Notes: generated from the letters alone by a model not told the origin. DNA of 64,000 nucleotides from Methylomicrobium sp051061015 (GCA_051061015.1 JBPFEG010000083.1:1-64000), one strand, 5' to 3'. Shown: positions 1-8,372, counted from the first letter of the stretch. Numbers and translations: made by a program.

Positions 1-61
1 AAGGAAAGTAAGGCTGGATGCGGTTGAATTGCTCCCGGGTCAGATAAAACAGATGGCTCAT
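1..61 (-). CDS. IS5-family transposase, N-terminus only (runs off left edge)
   Basis: The first 20 codons of a minus-strand gene are visible; the rest lies outside the window. The peptide starts MSHLFYLTREQFNRI and continues QPYFP. This is the usual opening of IS5-family (IS427/IS1031-like) DDE transposases, in which a Leu-Thr-x-x-Gln segment precedes a helix ending in Pro-(Tyr/Phe)-Phe-Pro. A strong Shine-Dalgarno sequence, GGAGG, sits 6 bases before the ATG at 59-61. The assignment is by remembered family resemblance of a short peptide, so the family is likely and the exact element is unknown. The intact start and ribosome site suggest the element's left end is not decayed. Confidence 0.6.
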   Translation of the reverse strand, partial: MSHLFYLTREQFNRIQPYFP

Positions 62-137
62 GAGGAACCTCCGGTCATAAGTGAATCACTTTGCTTAGAC
101 CTTTGTGAGCCCCAAAATGATTAATAGGTCCTGAGCC
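1..137 (-). mobile_element. Probable terminal part of an IS5-like insertion sequence
   Basis: The transposase start at 61 is preceded by about 75 bases that would form the end of the element. Read on the minus strand from about 137, the sequence opens GGCTCAGGACC, a plausible terminal inverted repeat. CTAG at 137-140 matches the CTAR target duplication of some IS5 members. The other end is outside the window, so the boundary and the target duplication cannot be confirmed. Confidence 0.4.
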
Positions 138-140
138 TAG

Positions 141-568
141 CTTCCTTAACCATCTCCCTAGTCGTTGAAAGTAAGGGTAATCACCTCGACCTCCCTGATT
201 ATCTTAAGCAAGTCGACTTTGAGCATGCGATTGAGTTTGGCGGGTTTTCCTTATTGCCTTTATAAAAGAAAGGAATACTCTTGTATTAGAGTAATTTTCA
301 ATATACTTATAAACGTCAAAGTTATCAATACCCCTACTAAAAGAAGGCATTGATTTGTCGAATAGAGGCTTTAGTGCAGTCAGTCTAAACCCTGCATGAG
401 CTCCAGCTTTTTAAACTGGCAAAAATACAATAATAATTTATGTTTATTACCGTACAGACAGTATTGGATACATAGGTTATTTTTAGATTCATGAATCGTT
501 ATAACGTATTCAGTTCCTCTCGAAACTTAATCGAGATAATTATTACTTTATGAAGTGGGAGCATAAAT
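141..568. other. AT-rich stretch without a recognisable gene
   Basis: This interval separates the insertion sequence from the PRC-barrel gene. Its longest open frame (62 codons at 165-353) has no ribosome binding site and no family resemblance. The last 100 bases are very AT-rich and probably carry the promoter of the gene at 569, but no single -35/-10 pair stands out. Confidence 0.5.
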
Positions 569-1054
569 ATGAAACCATTAATTCCTATTATCACTGTATC
601 TATTTTGAGCGCGGTACTCGTAGGCAATTCTTATGCCGCGGATGTCAAGGAGAAAAGGCAAGAGGTCAAAGAAAAGCAAAAGGAATTGAGGGAAGCGACC
701 AATGAAGAGATGCAGGAAGTAAGCCGGGCCACTAAGATTATCGGTACCGATGTGAAAAACTCAAAAGGAGAAGACTTGGGCGATATCAAGGACCTTGTGC
801 TTGATCCAATGACTGGACGACTCGCCTATGTGGTAGTTTCCTATGGTGGTGTTCTGGGCATGGGCGACAAGCTATTCGCGATTCCGTGGTCAGCAGTGCG
901 GTGGACGGCCGATAAGAATTATTTTCTTCTCGATATGGATAAAGAGACATTGAAAAACGCTCCTGGATTTGATGAAGACCATTGGCCGGCAAGTTCAGCT
1001 CAATGGCAACAGCAACGCGGCGAACTCCACCGTTTTTATCGCGTTAAACCTTAA
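569..1054 (+). CDS. Secreted PRC-barrel domain protein
   Basis: The protein has 161 residues and begins with a typical signal peptide (cleavage expected after NSYA near residue 23). A charged helical stretch rich in Lys and Glu follows (about 25-50, possible coiled coil). A PRC-barrel-type beta domain then spans about 52-130, recognisable from IIGTDVKNSKGEDLG followed by a hydrophobic VVSYGG strand and an IPW turn. PRC barrels occur in RimM, photosynthetic reaction centres and many exported stress proteins, so the domain alone does not give a function. GGGAG lies ahead of the ATG. The gene is monocistronic with its own terminator and stands between an IS end and a glucan operon. Periplasmic location is inferred. 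Confidence 0.8.
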   Translation: MKPLIPIITVSILSAVLVGNSYAADVKEKRQEVKEKQKELREATNEEMQEVSRATKIIGTDVKNSKGEDLGDIKDLVLDPMTGRLAYVVVSYGGVLGMGDKLFAIPWSAVRWTADKNYFLLDMDKETLKNAPGFDEDHWPASSAQWQQQRGELHRFYRVKP

Positions 1055-1059
1055 AAGGG

Positions 1060-1112
1060 GAGGGCGTACTCTGAGGTCTGTCGCGGACTTATAGATGTAC
1101 GCCCTCTTTTTC
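1060..1112 (+). terminator. Rho-independent terminator of the PRC-barrel gene
   Basis: A perfect 10-base stem, GAGGGCGTAC (1060-1069) with GTACGCCCTC (1097-1106), is followed by six T residues. The 27-base loop is longer than usual. Confidence 0.75.
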
Positions 1113-1510
1113 CAGAAGCTAAAGTTTCGGAGTGAGGGTGAAAGTAAAAAGGCGTAGAACTAAGCAAAAGTTTTGCGTAAGAGGTCAAGTGAGAAAATTG
1201 CCGATATGAGGAATTGCGGCTTGCTTTATATCCATAATCCTTTGCCCAAGGCCACGACCTGCCGGTTGTGGTTCTTTAATTCATGCTTGCTTCGATCGTT
1301 AGATTATCCTCAACAAATATCCACCCCATCGGACAGGCTTTGAGAGCCGGCTCATGCCGCGGTATCCCGAGGGGGGGCACATGGCGTAGTTTTCTGATCC
1401 AGGATTTAGGGGAGCCAAATAAGCATGTGCTATTAAGGGTCTGCTTTTCGCAGGCGGAGATGTCAAGCAGCAAAAATTGAATTAGTAAGGTTCGAATCTT
1501 AAGGGCTTAT
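1113..1510. other. Gene-free stretch upstream of treZ
   Basis: About 400 bases without a convincing gene. Two 65-codon open frames (near 1276-1480) lie exactly antisense to each other and neither has a ribosome site, so both look fortuitous. The promoter of the glucan operon should lie here, but no clear consensus hexamers were found. Confidence 0.5.
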
Positions 1511-3466
1511 ATGGGGCCAACTATGAGCGAGGAGACGATGGCGGGACTAGTCAATAGCCGGCGCTTTCCGGTAGGCGCAGAAAGGATGCAAGGAAATCGC
1601 GTGCATTTTCGTGTCTGGGCGCCTGAAAGGAAATCGGTGAAACTGGTCATGAATCCTCTAGGCGAAGATATCGATCCTGCTAATTGGCCGGTCCAAGTGG
1701 AGTTACAAAGGGAAGAAACCGGCTATTTTTCCGGCATGATAGAAGAGCCTTGCGTCGGGGCCTTATACCGCTACCTGCTGGACGATGACCCACAACCCTA
1801 TCCGGATCCGGCCTCGCGTTTTCAGCCCCAGGGTCCCCATGGCCCTTCACAAGTCGTCGATGCGTTAACATTTGAGTGGACGGATACCGCTTGGTCGGGA
1901 GTTGAAGCCCATGGTCAAGTCATTTATGAGATGCATATCGGCACCTTCACTCATGAAGGCAATTGGGTCGCGGCGGCTAAAGAATTGCCTGAACTGGCCC
2001 GATTGGGAGTGACGATCCTGGAAATCATGCCGGTCGCCGATTTTCCTGGACGGTTCGGGTGGGGCTATGACGGTGTCAATCTGTTCGCGCCCACGCGGCT
2101 TTACGGCACGCCGGACGAATTTCGGTATTTCGTAAATGAGGCTCATGCAGTCGGACTTGGTGTGATTCTGGATGTGGTGTTCAATCATTTCGGGCCAGAC
2201 GGCAATTATCTCGGGAAGTTCTCAAGCGATTATTTTTCTACCCGTTACGAGTGCGAATGGGGCGATGCCCTGAATTTCGACGGGGCCAATTCGGGTCCGG
2301 TGCGAGAGTATGTGCTCGCTAATGCGGCGTATTGGATTAAAGAGTTCCACCTGGACGGCCTGCGCCTCGATGCGACCCAGCAGATTTTCGACAGTTCCTC
2401 GGTAAATATTATGGCCGCAATCGTACAAACAGTGCGCAGTGCAGGGGCTCCACGTAAAACTTTTGTTATCGGCGAGAATGAGCCGCAGGACGCAAAACTG
2501 ATCATGCCGCCCGAACAGGGAGGTTTCGGCATTGATGCATTATGGAATGACGATTTCCACCATACCGCGATGGTCGCGCTGACGGGGCGCGCTGATGCTT
2601 ACTACAGCGATTACCGGGGGCTGGCTCAGGAATTTGTTTCCACATTGAAACGGGGTTTTTTGTATCAAGGACAATGGTATTCATGGCAGCATAACAACCG
2701 CGGAACTCCTGTCCTGGAGATGCCTCCGGCCAAGTTCGTCAACTTCATACAAAACCACGATCAATTGGCCAATTCCGGCAGCGGCAAACGTATCCATTTA
2801 TTGACCAGTCCCAATCGCTACCGGGCTTTGACCGCCTTATTCTTATTGGCTCCGCAAACGCCGATGTTATTTCAGGGGCAGGAGTTTGCCGCTACCAGCC
2901 CTTTCTTTTATTTCGCCGACCATAAAGAGGAAATCGCCCATTTGGTCGCGCGCGGGCGCTCTGATTTTCTTGCCCAGTTCCGTTCCCTGGCTACGCCCGA
3001 AATGCAGTCCCGATTGCCGGATCCTCGCGATCCCCTCACCTTTACGCGTTCGAAGTTGAACTTGAATGATCGCCATCAGCATAAGGAAGAATACGCCCTG
3101 CACTACGATCTGTTACGGCTGCGTCGTGACGATCCGGCGATCCAGGCCAGCCAAGAAAGCCAGCGAATTGATGGGGCCGTGTTAAGTCCGGATGCCTGGG
3201 TGATACGTTTTTTTGGGGAGAATCCGGGAGATGACCGCCTTTTATTGGTTAATTTGAACCGGGATAATCATCTCATCCCGGCCCCGGAACCGCTATTGGC
3301 TCCCCCTATGGATTGTGCATGGGATGTCATATGGTCCAGCGAGGATCCTCGTTATGGCGGCCTGGGCATGCCGCCCTGGCCTGCAGAAGGCAACTGGTAT
3401 CTCCAGGGCGAATCCGCCGTAGTCCTGCATCCTGTCGCCCGACCACCAAAGGATACCGAATCATGA
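1511..3466 (+). CDS. treZ: Malto-oligosyltrehalose trehalohydrolase (GH13)
   Basis: The 651-residue protein hydrolyses the alpha-1,4 bond next to the terminal trehalosyl unit of malto-oligosyltrehalose, releasing trehalose; it is cytoplasmic. An N-terminal carbohydrate-binding beta domain (about 12-110, with the VHFRVWAPE strand typical of the family) precedes a GH13 barrel. Expected catalytic residues are visible: Asp287 in LRLDAT, Glu322 in IGENE and Asp417 in QNHDQ. The barrel entrance FGWGYDGVNLFAP is the GH13 Tyr-Asp region as found in TreZ. AAGGG lies 6 bases before the chosen ATG; a second ATG at codon 5 is possible. The stop overlaps the next gene by ATGA, so the two are translationally coupled. 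The partner enzyme TreY is not in the window. Confidence 0.85.
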   Translation: MGPTMSEETMAGLVNSRRFPVGAERMQGNRVHFRVWAPERKSVKLVMNPLGEDIDPANWPVQVELQREETGYFSGMIEEPCVGALYRYLLDDDPQPYPDPASRFQPQGPHGPSQVVDALTFEWTDTAWSGVEAHGQVIYEMHIGTFTHEGNWVAAAKELPELARLGVTILEIMPVADFPGRFGWGYDGVNLFAPTRLYGTPDEFRYFVNEAHAVGLGVILDVVFNHFGPDGNYLGKFSSDYFSTRYECEWGDALNFDGANSGPVREYVLANAAYWIKEFHLDGLRLDATQQIFDSSSVNIMAAIVQTVRSAGAPRKTFVIGENEPQDAKLIMPPEQGGFGIDALWNDDFHHTAMVALTGRADAYYSDYRGLAQEFVSTLKRGFLYQGQWYSWQHNNRGTPVLEMPPAKFVNFIQNHDQLANSGSGKRIHLLTSPNRYRALTALFLLAPQTPMLFQGQEFAATSPFFYFADHKEEIAHLVARGRSDFLAQFRSLATPEMQSRLPDPRDPLTFTRSKLNLNDRHQHKEEYALHYDLLRLRRDDPAIQASQESQRIDGAVLSPDAWVIRFFGENPGDDRLLLVNLNRDNHLIPAPEPLLAPPMDCAWDVIWSSEDPRYGGLGMPPWPAEGNWYLQGESAVVLHPVARPPKDTES

Positions 3467-5574
3467 TCAGCGACGCTGTTATTCGAACGAACTGGACCGG
3501 GGCCTCTGACGAGCAGGAAGCCCTGCTGACGCACGAATGGATTGTCACGAATGGGCTGGGCAGCTATGCGTCAGGAACGATCGCGGGGGTGCCGACGCGC
3601 CGTTACCATAGCCTGTTAACCGCCGCGATTCCGGATCCTCACGGCCGCTACGTGATGCTCAATCAATTGAGTGAACTGGTGCGGTTGCCTGACGGCACCA
3701 CGCAGAAAATCGGCGGCATCGAATTAACGAGTGGCGCTTTGGATCTCTATGGCATGTCCACGCTGCGCGAATTTCGCCTGGATGCCGGGATGCCGGTTTG
3801 GCGATACGAACTGAACGATCATGTGATCGAAAAATGGATTTTAATGCCGCATATGAGCAATACCGTGCATATCGGTTACCGCCTGGTTTCAGGGCCGGGA
3901 CCGTTGCGGCTTAAGCTGCGCATCGCCGTGCATTTTCGCCGGCATGACACCTCTTTGAACGAAGGGCCGCCCCTGGAATTCTATGATCTTAAAGCCTCCG
4001 CAGGGCATATCGAGGTTCACGGTGTATCCATTCCGCCTTTGTGTCTTTATCTTGAAGACGGCACGCCGGCGTTCACGATTGAGCCCAAGCGTTTCAGCGA
4101 CATTCTTTATCGGATCGAAGAACAAAGGGGCTATGAGGCCCATGGCAACCTATGGAGTCCCGGATATTTTCGCGCCGACTTGGCTGCCGGCAAGACGGTG
4201 ACGCTGATTGCTTCCACCGAGAACTGGGAAAGCATGCTGGCGCTATCTCCCGCTGAGGCGCTGCAGGCTGAATTGGAACGGCGTACGACTTTGCTCAGAA
4301 CCGCGCGTCCGGGAATCGACAAAGGTTTGGTCAAGCAGTTAGTATTGGCAACCGATCAGTTTGTGGTCGCGCCTGCAGACCGGGTCAGTGAAACCGCCCG
4401 CATGCGCGCTACTGGTGGAGATGTACGTACCATTATTGCCGGTTACCACTGGTTCACCGATTGGGGCCGTGACACGATGATCAGCCTGGAAGGACTGACG
4501 CTGGTGACCGGCCGGCATGTCGAGGCAGGATTGATTCTGCGCACATTCGCCTATCACATACGCGACGGGCTGATTCCGAACCTGTTCCCTGAAGGGGAAG
4601 ATGAAGGGGTGTATTACACCGCCGACGCAACACTTTGGTATTTCCATGCCATCGAACGCTATGTCGCGATTACCGGCGATCGGGGCTTGCTCAGGGACCT
4701 GTTGCACAAGCTGCTGGACATTATAGAACATCACATCAAAGGCACGCGTTTTGGCATTCATTGCGACCCAAAAGACGGCCTGTTGATCCAGGGCGATCCG
4801 CGTTATGCTTTGACCTGGATGGATGCCAGATTGCCTGATTGGATCGTCACGCCACGCCGCGGTAAAGCGGTCGAGATCAATGCGTTGTGGTACAACGCGC
4901 TGCGTCTGCTGGAAAAATGGCTGCAAGAGGAGAATGTCCACGCGCCGCTGAGCCAGATTTCGCAACTCGCGGATCTTGCCCAGCAAAGCTTCAATCAACG
5001 CTTTTGGAATCCCAAGACAGAGCATTTGTATGACATCGTCGATGGTGAAGACGGTCAAGACGACCCGGCCTGCCGCCCCAATCAGTTATTCGCCTTCTCG
5101 CTTTCCAATCCGGTGCTGGATCCCAAATACTGGCAGCCGGTCTTTCAGGTCGTCAAAGATAAACTGCTGACGCCTGTAGGGCTGCGTACTTTATCGCGGG
5201 ACCATCCCGATTATAAAGCGACCTACCACGGCGATTTACGCACCCGCGATGCCGCTTATCATCAGGGCACGGTTTGGCCCTGGCTGATAGGTCCTTACGT
5301 GGACGCCTGGTTGCGGATTTATCCCGGCCAGCGTAAAGAGGCGGGCGACTTTCTGAATGCATTATTGGAAAAGCATCTGCATGAAGCCTGCATCGGTTCG
5401 ATCAGCGAAGTTTTCGACGCTGAAAGCCCGTTTACTCCCCGCGGTTGTATTGCTCAGGCATGGAGTGTGGCGGAAATTCTCCGCGCCTGGGCGAAGGTGT
5501 CCGAAGACGATCAGCGCGGGGAAACGGACCGCGTGGTTTCGCCAGCGGCGAAACCGATCTCGGAAGGAAAGTAA
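3463..5574 (+). CDS. Amylo-alpha-1,6-glucosidase / glycogen-debranching enzyme (GH133)
   Basis: The 703-residue protein resembles bacterial-type glycogen debranching enzymes, which remove alpha-1,6-linked glucose stubs. The N-terminal beta-sandwich (about 20-260) opens with NGLGSYASGTI and RRYHSLL, hallmarks of the GDE_N domain. The C-terminal (alpha/alpha)6 domain (about 300-680) carries YHWFTDWGRDT near 328-338, the usual substrate-binding acidic segment, and HQGTVWPW further on. The start is the ATG overlapping the treZ stop (ATGA); the frame is open another 50 codons upstream, but that would overlap treZ heavily. With TreZ it should convert storage glucan or maltodextrin to trehalose or free sugars. 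No terminator is obvious after the stop. Confidence 0.85.
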   Translation: MISDAVIRTNWTGASDEQEALLTHEWIVTNGLGSYASGTIAGVPTRRYHSLLTAAIPDPHGRYVMLNQLSELVRLPDGTTQKIGGIELTSGALDLYGMSTLREFRLDAGMPVWRYELNDHVIEKWILMPHMSNTVHIGYRLVSGPGPLRLKLRIAVHFRRHDTSLNEGPPLEFYDLKASAGHIEVHGVSIPPLCLYLEDGTPAFTIEPKRFSDILYRIEEQRGYEAHGNLWSPGYFRADLAAGKTVTLIASTENWESMLALSPAEALQAELERRTTLLRTARPGIDKGLVKQLVLATDQFVVAPADRVSETARMRATGGDVRTIIAGYHWFTDWGRDTMISLEGLTLVTGRHVEAGLILRTFAYHIRDGLIPNLFPEGEDEGVYYTADATLWYFHAIERYVAITGDRGLLRDLLHKLLDIIEHHIKGTRFGIHCDPKDGLLIQGDPRYALTWMDARLPDWIVTPRRGKAVEINALWYNALRLLEKWLQEENVHAPLSQISQLADLAQQSFNQRFWNPKTEHLYDIVDGEDGQDDPACRPNQLFAFSLSNPVLDPKYWQPVFQVVKDKLLTPVGLRTLSRDHPDYKATYHGDLRTRDAAYHQGTVWPWLIGPYVDAWLRIYPGQRKEAGDFLNALLEKHLHEACIGSISEVFDAESPFTPRGCIAQAWSVAEILRAWAKVSEDDQRGETDRVVSPAAKPISEGK

Positions 5575-5803
5575 ACGACTTTTTGCTCACTCACGCGCAT
5601 CCTTACATTCTATACGGCGCGGCCCGGTAAGTTTTTGCGAGGATGGCGCAATTCATTGCGGCGCAGAATCCGCAAAGTTTTTGGTCTTCCGTATGGCGCT
5701 CGACCAGTGCCCGTAATTTTTTATCGGTAACGCAAAAAGTTTCTCGACATGAAGAATGCATGTTACCGATCTTTACTTTATCGCTTTTCATTTTTCCCCC
5801 AGG
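5575..5803. other. Gene-free stretch between the glucan operon and cytochrome P460
   Basis: No supported gene was found. Together with the promoter and leader the gap reaches 5922 (348 bases). A 191-codon frame on the minus strand overlapping this region and the P460 gene lacks a ribosome site and family resemblance. Confidence 0.45.
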
Positions 5804-5833
5804 TTCATCCTTTCGATAGCAATCCGGTATAAT
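5804..5833 (+). promoter_or_regulatory. Candidate sigma-70 promoter of the cytochrome P460 gene
   Basis: A perfect -10 hexamer TATAAT (5828-5833) is preceded at 18 bases by TTCATC (5804-5809), a weak -35. It lies about 90 bases ahead of the P460 start on the same strand. Confidence 0.5.
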
Positions 5834-5922
5834 CGGAATCAGTAGGGGAGGCGGCTCCTGCCGGCAAGATCCGTTTCGGCGTCCCGCCAGACCCCATTGC
5901 GTAATATTCCGAGGAGAAACCG

Positions 5923-6423
5923 ATGAAATTGACCCGTACTTTAACTCTTGGCGCGCTGTTTGCCACGGGCATTGCCTTGGCTGCCGAAAAACCGGTGCCG
6001 GCGCCGAACGGCATCGAACTGCCGGCTTATTATAAAAACTGGCGTGTGATCGGGGTATCTCATCGTCAGGATAAAGAGTCGCTCCGGGTGATTGTCGGTA
6101 ATGATACGGCGGTCGATGCAGCCAGAGCCGGCAATACGCATCCCTGGCCGGATGGCAGTATTCTCGGAAAGCTGGCATGGAAGGATCGGGTTCATCCGAA
6201 ATGGGACTCGGCGACCGTGCCCGGCGAATTCGTGCATGCCGAATTCATGATCAAGGATTCAGCAAAATACGCGAAGACCGGGGGATGGGGATTTGCGCGC
6301 TGGCTCGGCATGGAACAAAAGCCGTACGGCAACGATGCTTCGTTTGTGCAGGAGTGTCTGGCCTGTCATAATCAGGTCAAGGACAACGATTCGGTATTTA
6401 CGCATCCAGTGCCGCTGCCCTGA
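5923..6423 (+). CDS. Cytochrome P460 family c-type haem protein
   Basis: The 166-residue precursor has a signal peptide (cleavage near residue 21, after IALA). A C-terminal haem-c motif, CLACH, lies at 145-149. The body (YYKNWRVIGVSHR, LAWKDRVHPKWD, EFMIKDSAKY, GGWGFARW) matches the cytochrome P460 family, periplasmic haem proteins that oxidise hydroxylamine or bind nitric oxide in ammonia oxidisers and methanotrophs. True P460 cross-links a lysine to the haem, whereas related cytochrome c'-beta does not. Lys83, Lys87 and Lys93 are candidates, but the sequence alone does not decide between the two. GAGGAG lies 6 bases before the ATG. The gene is monocistronic with its own promoter and terminator. 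A role in coping with nitrogen oxides formed when methane monooxygenase oxidises ammonia is inferred. Confidence 0.85.
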   Translation: MKLTRTLTLGALFATGIALAAEKPVPAPNGIELPAYYKNWRVIGVSHRQDKESLRVIVGNDTAVDAARAGNTHPWPDGSILGKLAWKDRVHPKWDSATVPGEFVHAEFMIKDSAKYAKTGGWGFARWLGMEQKPYGNDASFVQECLACHNQVKDNDSVFTHPVPLP

Positions 6424-6431
6424 TGGAATCG

Positions 6432-6455
6432 GGTACGCGGTGCGTACCTTTTTTT
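6432..6455 (+). terminator. Terminator of the cytochrome P460 gene
   Basis: Stem GGTACGC (6432-6438) pairs with GCGTACC (6442-6448) across a 3-base loop and is followed by seven T residues. Confidence 0.85.
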
Positions 6456-6480
6456 GAAACTGATAAACTGCTGATTTTGA

Positions 6481-6501
6481 AAAAGGTAGGCAAAGCCTAC
6501 C
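6481..6501 (-). terminator. Terminator of the MFS transporter operon
   Basis: GGTAGGC (6485-6491) and GCCTACC (6495-6501) form a 7-base stem with a 3-base loop. On the minus strand it is followed by TTTT. It lies 10 bases after the stop of the small membrane protein. Confidence 0.6.
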
Positions 6502-6510
6502 CGATAAGGG

Positions 6511-6639
6511 TCAATTAAACAGCGCCATCGCCTTTTTCATTGTCGACCAAATGCCCCACACCAGCGGCGTGGCGACATACAGCCAAAACAGGATCACCAG
6601 TGCTCGCGGCGTAGATTTCGGTAAGTCGTTAGGTTTCAT
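6511..6639 (-). CDS. MFS transporter-associated small membrane protein (42 aa)
   Basis: A short minus-strand gene encodes MKPNDLPKSTPRALVILFWL followed by a second hydrophobic stretch (YVATPLVWGIW) and a basic tail ending MALFN. It would form one membrane helix (about 13-31). AGGGA precedes the ATG by about 8 bases. It starts 30 bases after the stop of the OFA-type transporter on the same strand and is followed by a terminator, so it is almost certainly the last gene of that operon. Comparable 40-50-residue proteins are annotated beside OFA transporters in other bacteria as MFS transporter small subunits; I recall this and could not check it. A role as an accessory subunit is inferred. Confidence 0.65.
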   Translation of the reverse strand: MKPNDLPKSTPRALVILFWLYVATPLVWGIWSTMKKAMALFN

Positions 6640-6669
6640 CGTAGCGTTCCCTTTAAATAGCGATCCGGT

Positions 6670-8070
6670 TTAATGAGCATCGGATGCGGCCTGGCGCGGA
6701 AAAACGCCGTCGAGTTCATCGAATTCATCATGCCGCATATGGTGTTTTTCATGGACCGGCCGGATCAGCATGTTACAGATGAAGCCGACCATCAAAATGC
6801 CCGCCATGATGTACATCGTGACATTATACGCATCCGCCTTCGCGACACCCTGTTCGATCTGAAACTCGCGGATATAGTTGACGAGTACCGGGCCGGCCAC
6901 GCCGGCAGTTGACCAGGCGGTCAACAGGCGCCCATGGATGCCCCCGACATAACGCGTGCCGAAAATGTCCGCAAGATACGCCGGAATCGTCGAGAAGCCG
7001 CCGCCGTACATGCTCATGATGAACGCGTACACCAGGATGAACAGGGCGATGTTGTTGAGTTTACCTAGCGTCGGGACGCTCGCATACAGTACTGCGCCGA
7101 GCGCGAAAAAAATGACGTAGGTATTTTTGCGGCCAAGAAAGTCGGAGGCCGAGGACCAGAAAAAACGGCCGCCCATATTGAACAGGCTGAGCAGGCCGAC
7201 AAAGCCGGCCGCCGAGGCCGGTGTAACCGCACCCTTGAACATTTCCTGGATCATCACCGAGGCCTGCCCCAAAACTCCGATGCCTGCAGTCACATTCAGG
7301 CACAACACCAGCCAGAGCAGATAGAACTGCGGCGTCAGCAAAGCCCGGTCGATATGCACATGATTTTTCGTAATCATCTTGTTTTCGATAACCGGCGGCG
7401 TCCAGCCTTCGGGTTTCCAGTCGTGCTGCGGAATCCGTATCGTCAGCGCGCCGATCAGCATCGAGACGAAGTACAGACTGCCCATCACCAGGAAGGTTTC
7501 GAACACGCCGACCGAGGTGGCGGATTTGAAATGATCCATCAGTAAGACTGCCAGCGGCGCGCCGATCATCGCGCCGCCGCCGAAGCCCATGATTGCCATG
7601 CCGGTCGCCATGCCGCGCCGATCCGGAAACCACTTGATCAGCGTCGACACCGGCGAGACATAACCGAGGCCGAGCCCAATGCCCCCGATCACGCCGTAGC
7701 CGATGTAGATCAGCCAGATTTGATGCAGGTACACGCCGAGTGCGGAAATCCAGAAGCCGCCGCCGAAACAGCAGGCGGCGACCAGCATGGTCAACCGGGG
7801 GCCGACCTTTTCCAGCCATTTGCCGCCGAACGCGGCGGACAAACCCAAAAATACGATCGCCAGACTGAAAATCCAGCCTAAGGTCGTCAGTTTCCAGTCG
7901 GCGCGCGTGGCTTCGGTGATGCCGATGATCTTGCTCAAAGGGTCGTTGAAGACGCTGAACGCGTAAGCCTGGCCGATGCAGAGGTGGACCGACAAAGCGG
8001 CGGGCGGCACCATCCACCGGTTATAACCTCGGCCGGCGGTAATGCGTTGCTTGGAAAAAAAACCGGACAT
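6670..8070 (-). CDS. OFA-family MFS transporter (oxalate/formate antiporter type)
   Basis: The 466-residue inner-membrane protein has 12 predicted membrane helices. The start VPPAALSVHLCIGQAYAFSV is typical of the oxalate:formate antiporter (OFA) family. The cytoplasmic loop PDRRGMATGM corresponds to the MFS motif between helices, followed by a GFGGGAMIGAP helix. The C-terminal tail is His- and Asp-rich (EKHHMRHDEFDE). GGAGGA lies about 10 bases ahead of the ATG. The substrate cannot be read from sequence: oxalate, formate and other monocarboxylates are all possible, and formate would suit a methylotroph. The small membrane protein downstream is probably co-transcribed. Confidence 0.85.
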   Translation of the reverse strand: MSGFFSKQRITAGRGYNRWMVPPAALSVHLCIGQAYAFSVFNDPLSKIIGITEATRADWKLTTLGWIFSLAIVFLGLSAAFGGKWLEKVGPRLTMLVAACCFGGGFWISALGVYLHQIWLIYIGYGVIGGIGLGLGYVSPVSTLIKWFPDRRGMATGMAIMGFGGGAMIGAPLAVLLMDHFKSATSVGVFETFLVMGSLYFVSMLIGALTIRIPQHDWKPEGWTPPVIENKMITKNHVHIDRALLTPQFYLLWLVLCLNVTAGIGVLGQASVMIQEMFKGAVTPASAAGFVGLLSLFNMGGRFFWSSASDFLGRKNTYVIFFALGAVLYASVPTLGKLNNIALFILVYAFIMSMYGGGFSTIPAYLADIFGTRYVGGIHGRLLTAWSTAGVAGPVLVNYIREFQIEQGVAKADAYNVTMYIMAGILMVGFICNMLIRPVHEKHHMRHDEFDELDGVFPRQAASDAH

Positions 8071-8137
8071 CGGGACAAACTCCTCCGTGATGAACTTTCT
8101 ATAGGGGATACCTGAGTTAGGCGGGAAATGGGTCCGG

Positions 8138-8353
8138 ATGGGTGTTCAGCCCAATCCTTATCACACCAAAAAACGATATTTTACTCTGACAGGAGGAATG
8201 GAATCCACCGCGTTAGGCGGAGGCATTCTACAGGGATTGAAAAGGGGCATTACGCAATTAACAGATATATTCATCGATTATTATCGTTTTCTCAAAACGG
8301 CAAATCCCCCTAAGATTGAGCTCAAGCCAATAATGCCGATCGTTTTCCATTAG
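8138..8353 (+). CDS. Possible small protein of unknown function (71 aa)
   Basis: An open frame of 71 codons ends 19 bases before a strong terminator. I recognise no family. A perfect AGGAGG at 8191-8196 lies inside it, but only one base before an internal in-frame ATG (8198), which is too close for normal initiation; the first ATG (8138) has no ribosome site. The frame contains a mixed amphipathic segment (LTDIFIDYYRFLKTA). The unit could equally be a non-coding transcript ending at the terminator. Confidence 0.3.
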   Translation: MGVQPNPYHTKKRYFTLTGGMESTALGGGILQGLKRGITQLTDIFIDYYRFLKTANPPKIELKPIMPIVFH

Positions 8354-8372
8354 TGTTGTTATGTGCTCTCCT

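Noticed and set aside
165..353. 62-codon open frame near the left edge
   Set aside because: No ribosome site, AT-rich, no family resemblance; typical of chance frames.
1276..1480. Two 65-codon frames on opposite strands
   Set aside because: They are exact antisense partners, lack ribosome sites and resemble no protein family.
4339..5058. 239-codon frame antisense to the debranching enzyme gene
   Set aside because: It lies wholly within a well-supported gene and has no recognisable domain; a codon-bias shadow.
5603..6178. 191-codon minus-strand frame over the P460 upstream region
   Set aside because: It overlaps the P460 gene and its promoter and has no ribosome site or family match.
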